A stretch of 33,981 bases of DNA from Roseomonas rosulenta. GTDB taxonomy: Bacteria > Pseudomonadota > Alphaproteobacteria > Acetobacterales > Acetobacteraceae. Both the position numbers and the translations under genes were made by a program. Positions 33,734 through 33,981 of this stretch are shown here, one piece after another (the stretch's first letter is position 1; the number at the start of each line of letters is the position of its first letter). The stretch spans positions 1-33,981 of the forward strand of contig NZ_JACADR010000017.1 of the NCBI RefSeq assembly GCF_016106005.1, written 5' to 3'. Below the pieces are notes generated by a model. That model was not told the origin of the DNA, ran no database searches, and saw nothing but the letters and a program-made list of their open reading frames with translations.

Positions 33734-33803
33734 GGCGCTGTGTTCCCGACCGTCGTGCCCGGCTAGTCTTCTCCGAAGCCCGCCAGTGCGCAATGGAGCC
33801 GCG

Positions 33804-33981
33804 ATGCCCGCCTGCCGCAGCCTGCGCCTCGTCCTCGGCCTCTGCGCGATGCTGCTCGCCGCCTGTGTCGGGCAGGGGCCCGCACCCGGCGCCGCGGCGC
33901 TGCCCGACCTGGCCGTCGCCGCCGAGGCCACGCGCCTGCGCGACGCCATGCTGGCCGAGGTGCCCGGCGCCGCACGGCCCG
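33804..33981 (+). CDS. Putative lipoprotein (5' part)
   Basis: An ATG at 33804 after a GGAG ribosome site opens a frame that runs off the right edge. The first 21 residues are a lipoprotein signal: basic start, hydrophobic stretch, and lipobox L-A-A-C with Cys21. The visible mature part is rich in Ala, Pro and Gly and cannot be assigned to a family. It is divergent from the solute-binding protein gene across about 70 bases that must hold both promoters. Confidence 0.6.
   Translation, partial: MPACRSLRLVLGLCAMLLAACVGQGPAPGAAALPDLAVAAEATRLRDAMLAEVPGAARP

Noticed and set aside
1-33981. tRNA genes, CRISPR arrays, insertion sequences, phage or conjugation genes
   Set aside because: I looked for cloverleaf-like runs, regularly spaced repeats, transposase or integrase motifs and terminal inverted repeats on both strands and saw none I could support.

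Overview
The window is a large part of an anoxygenic photosynthesis gene cluster followed by about 8.5 kb of ordinary metabolic genes. The DNA is very GC-rich. The gene content (bacteriochlorophyll a genes, a type II reaction centre with tetraheme PufC, spirilloxanthin-type carotenoid genes, PpsR-type operators) points to a purple alphaproteobacterium. The order crtE-crtF-bchC-bchX-bchY-bchZ-pufB-pufA-pufL-pufM-pufC is the classic superoperon. A member of the Acetobacteraceae (Rhodospirillales) fits best, but that is inference; no rRNA or housekeeping marker is present.

Region 1 (1-6289, plus strand) holds the 3' part of bchD, then bchO, a DUF3422 gene and crtB. They are joined by a 2-base gap, a GTGA overlap and an ATGA overlap. 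A PpsR-like operator at the end of crtB precedes bchE (oxygen-independent cyclase) and bchJ. A minus-strand DUF2189 membrane gene (6297-7088) separates this from region 2.

Region 2 (7089-19520, plus strand) is the superoperon. A perfect PpsR palindrome lies before crtE, and a tandem pair 8 bp apart lies before bchC. The order is crtE, crtF, bchC, bchX, bchY, bchZ, pufB, pufA, pufL, pufM, pufC. A strong intrinsic terminator follows pufC, and crtI starts only 18 bp after its T-run. Hairpins flank pufBA and probably shape mRNA segment stability.

Region 3 (19536-27039) is the least ordinary part. On the minus strand a DUF2306-like membrane gene leads into crtD. Divergent from it, a cytochrome P450 is translationally coupled to an ATP-grasp enzyme. 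A 24-bp inverted repeat in the shared control region uses the same hexamers as the PpsR sites in swapped order. Converging on this pair is a minus-strand GMC oxidoreductase-crtC pair, again overlapping. With crtE, crtB, crtI, crtC, crtD and crtF all present, the host can be predicted to make spirilloxanthin-type carotenoids. No crtA-type ketolase is seen in the window. The P450, ATP-grasp and GMC genes are candidates for an undescribed tailoring route for carotenoid or another photosynthetic-membrane molecule.

Region 4 (27141-33981) contains a coupled three-gene operon (galB-like hydratase, alpha/beta hydrolase, 4,5-dihydroxyphthalate decarboxylase-like protein) suggesting aromatic acid catabolism. 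A minus-strand series follows: a family 5 solute-binding protein, a quinone oxidoreductase-like enzyme and a D-aminoacylase-like amidohydrolase. The start of a lipoprotein gene lies at the right edge. No tRNA, rRNA, CRISPR array, insertion sequence or phage gene was seen. The largest intergenic gap is about 230 bp.
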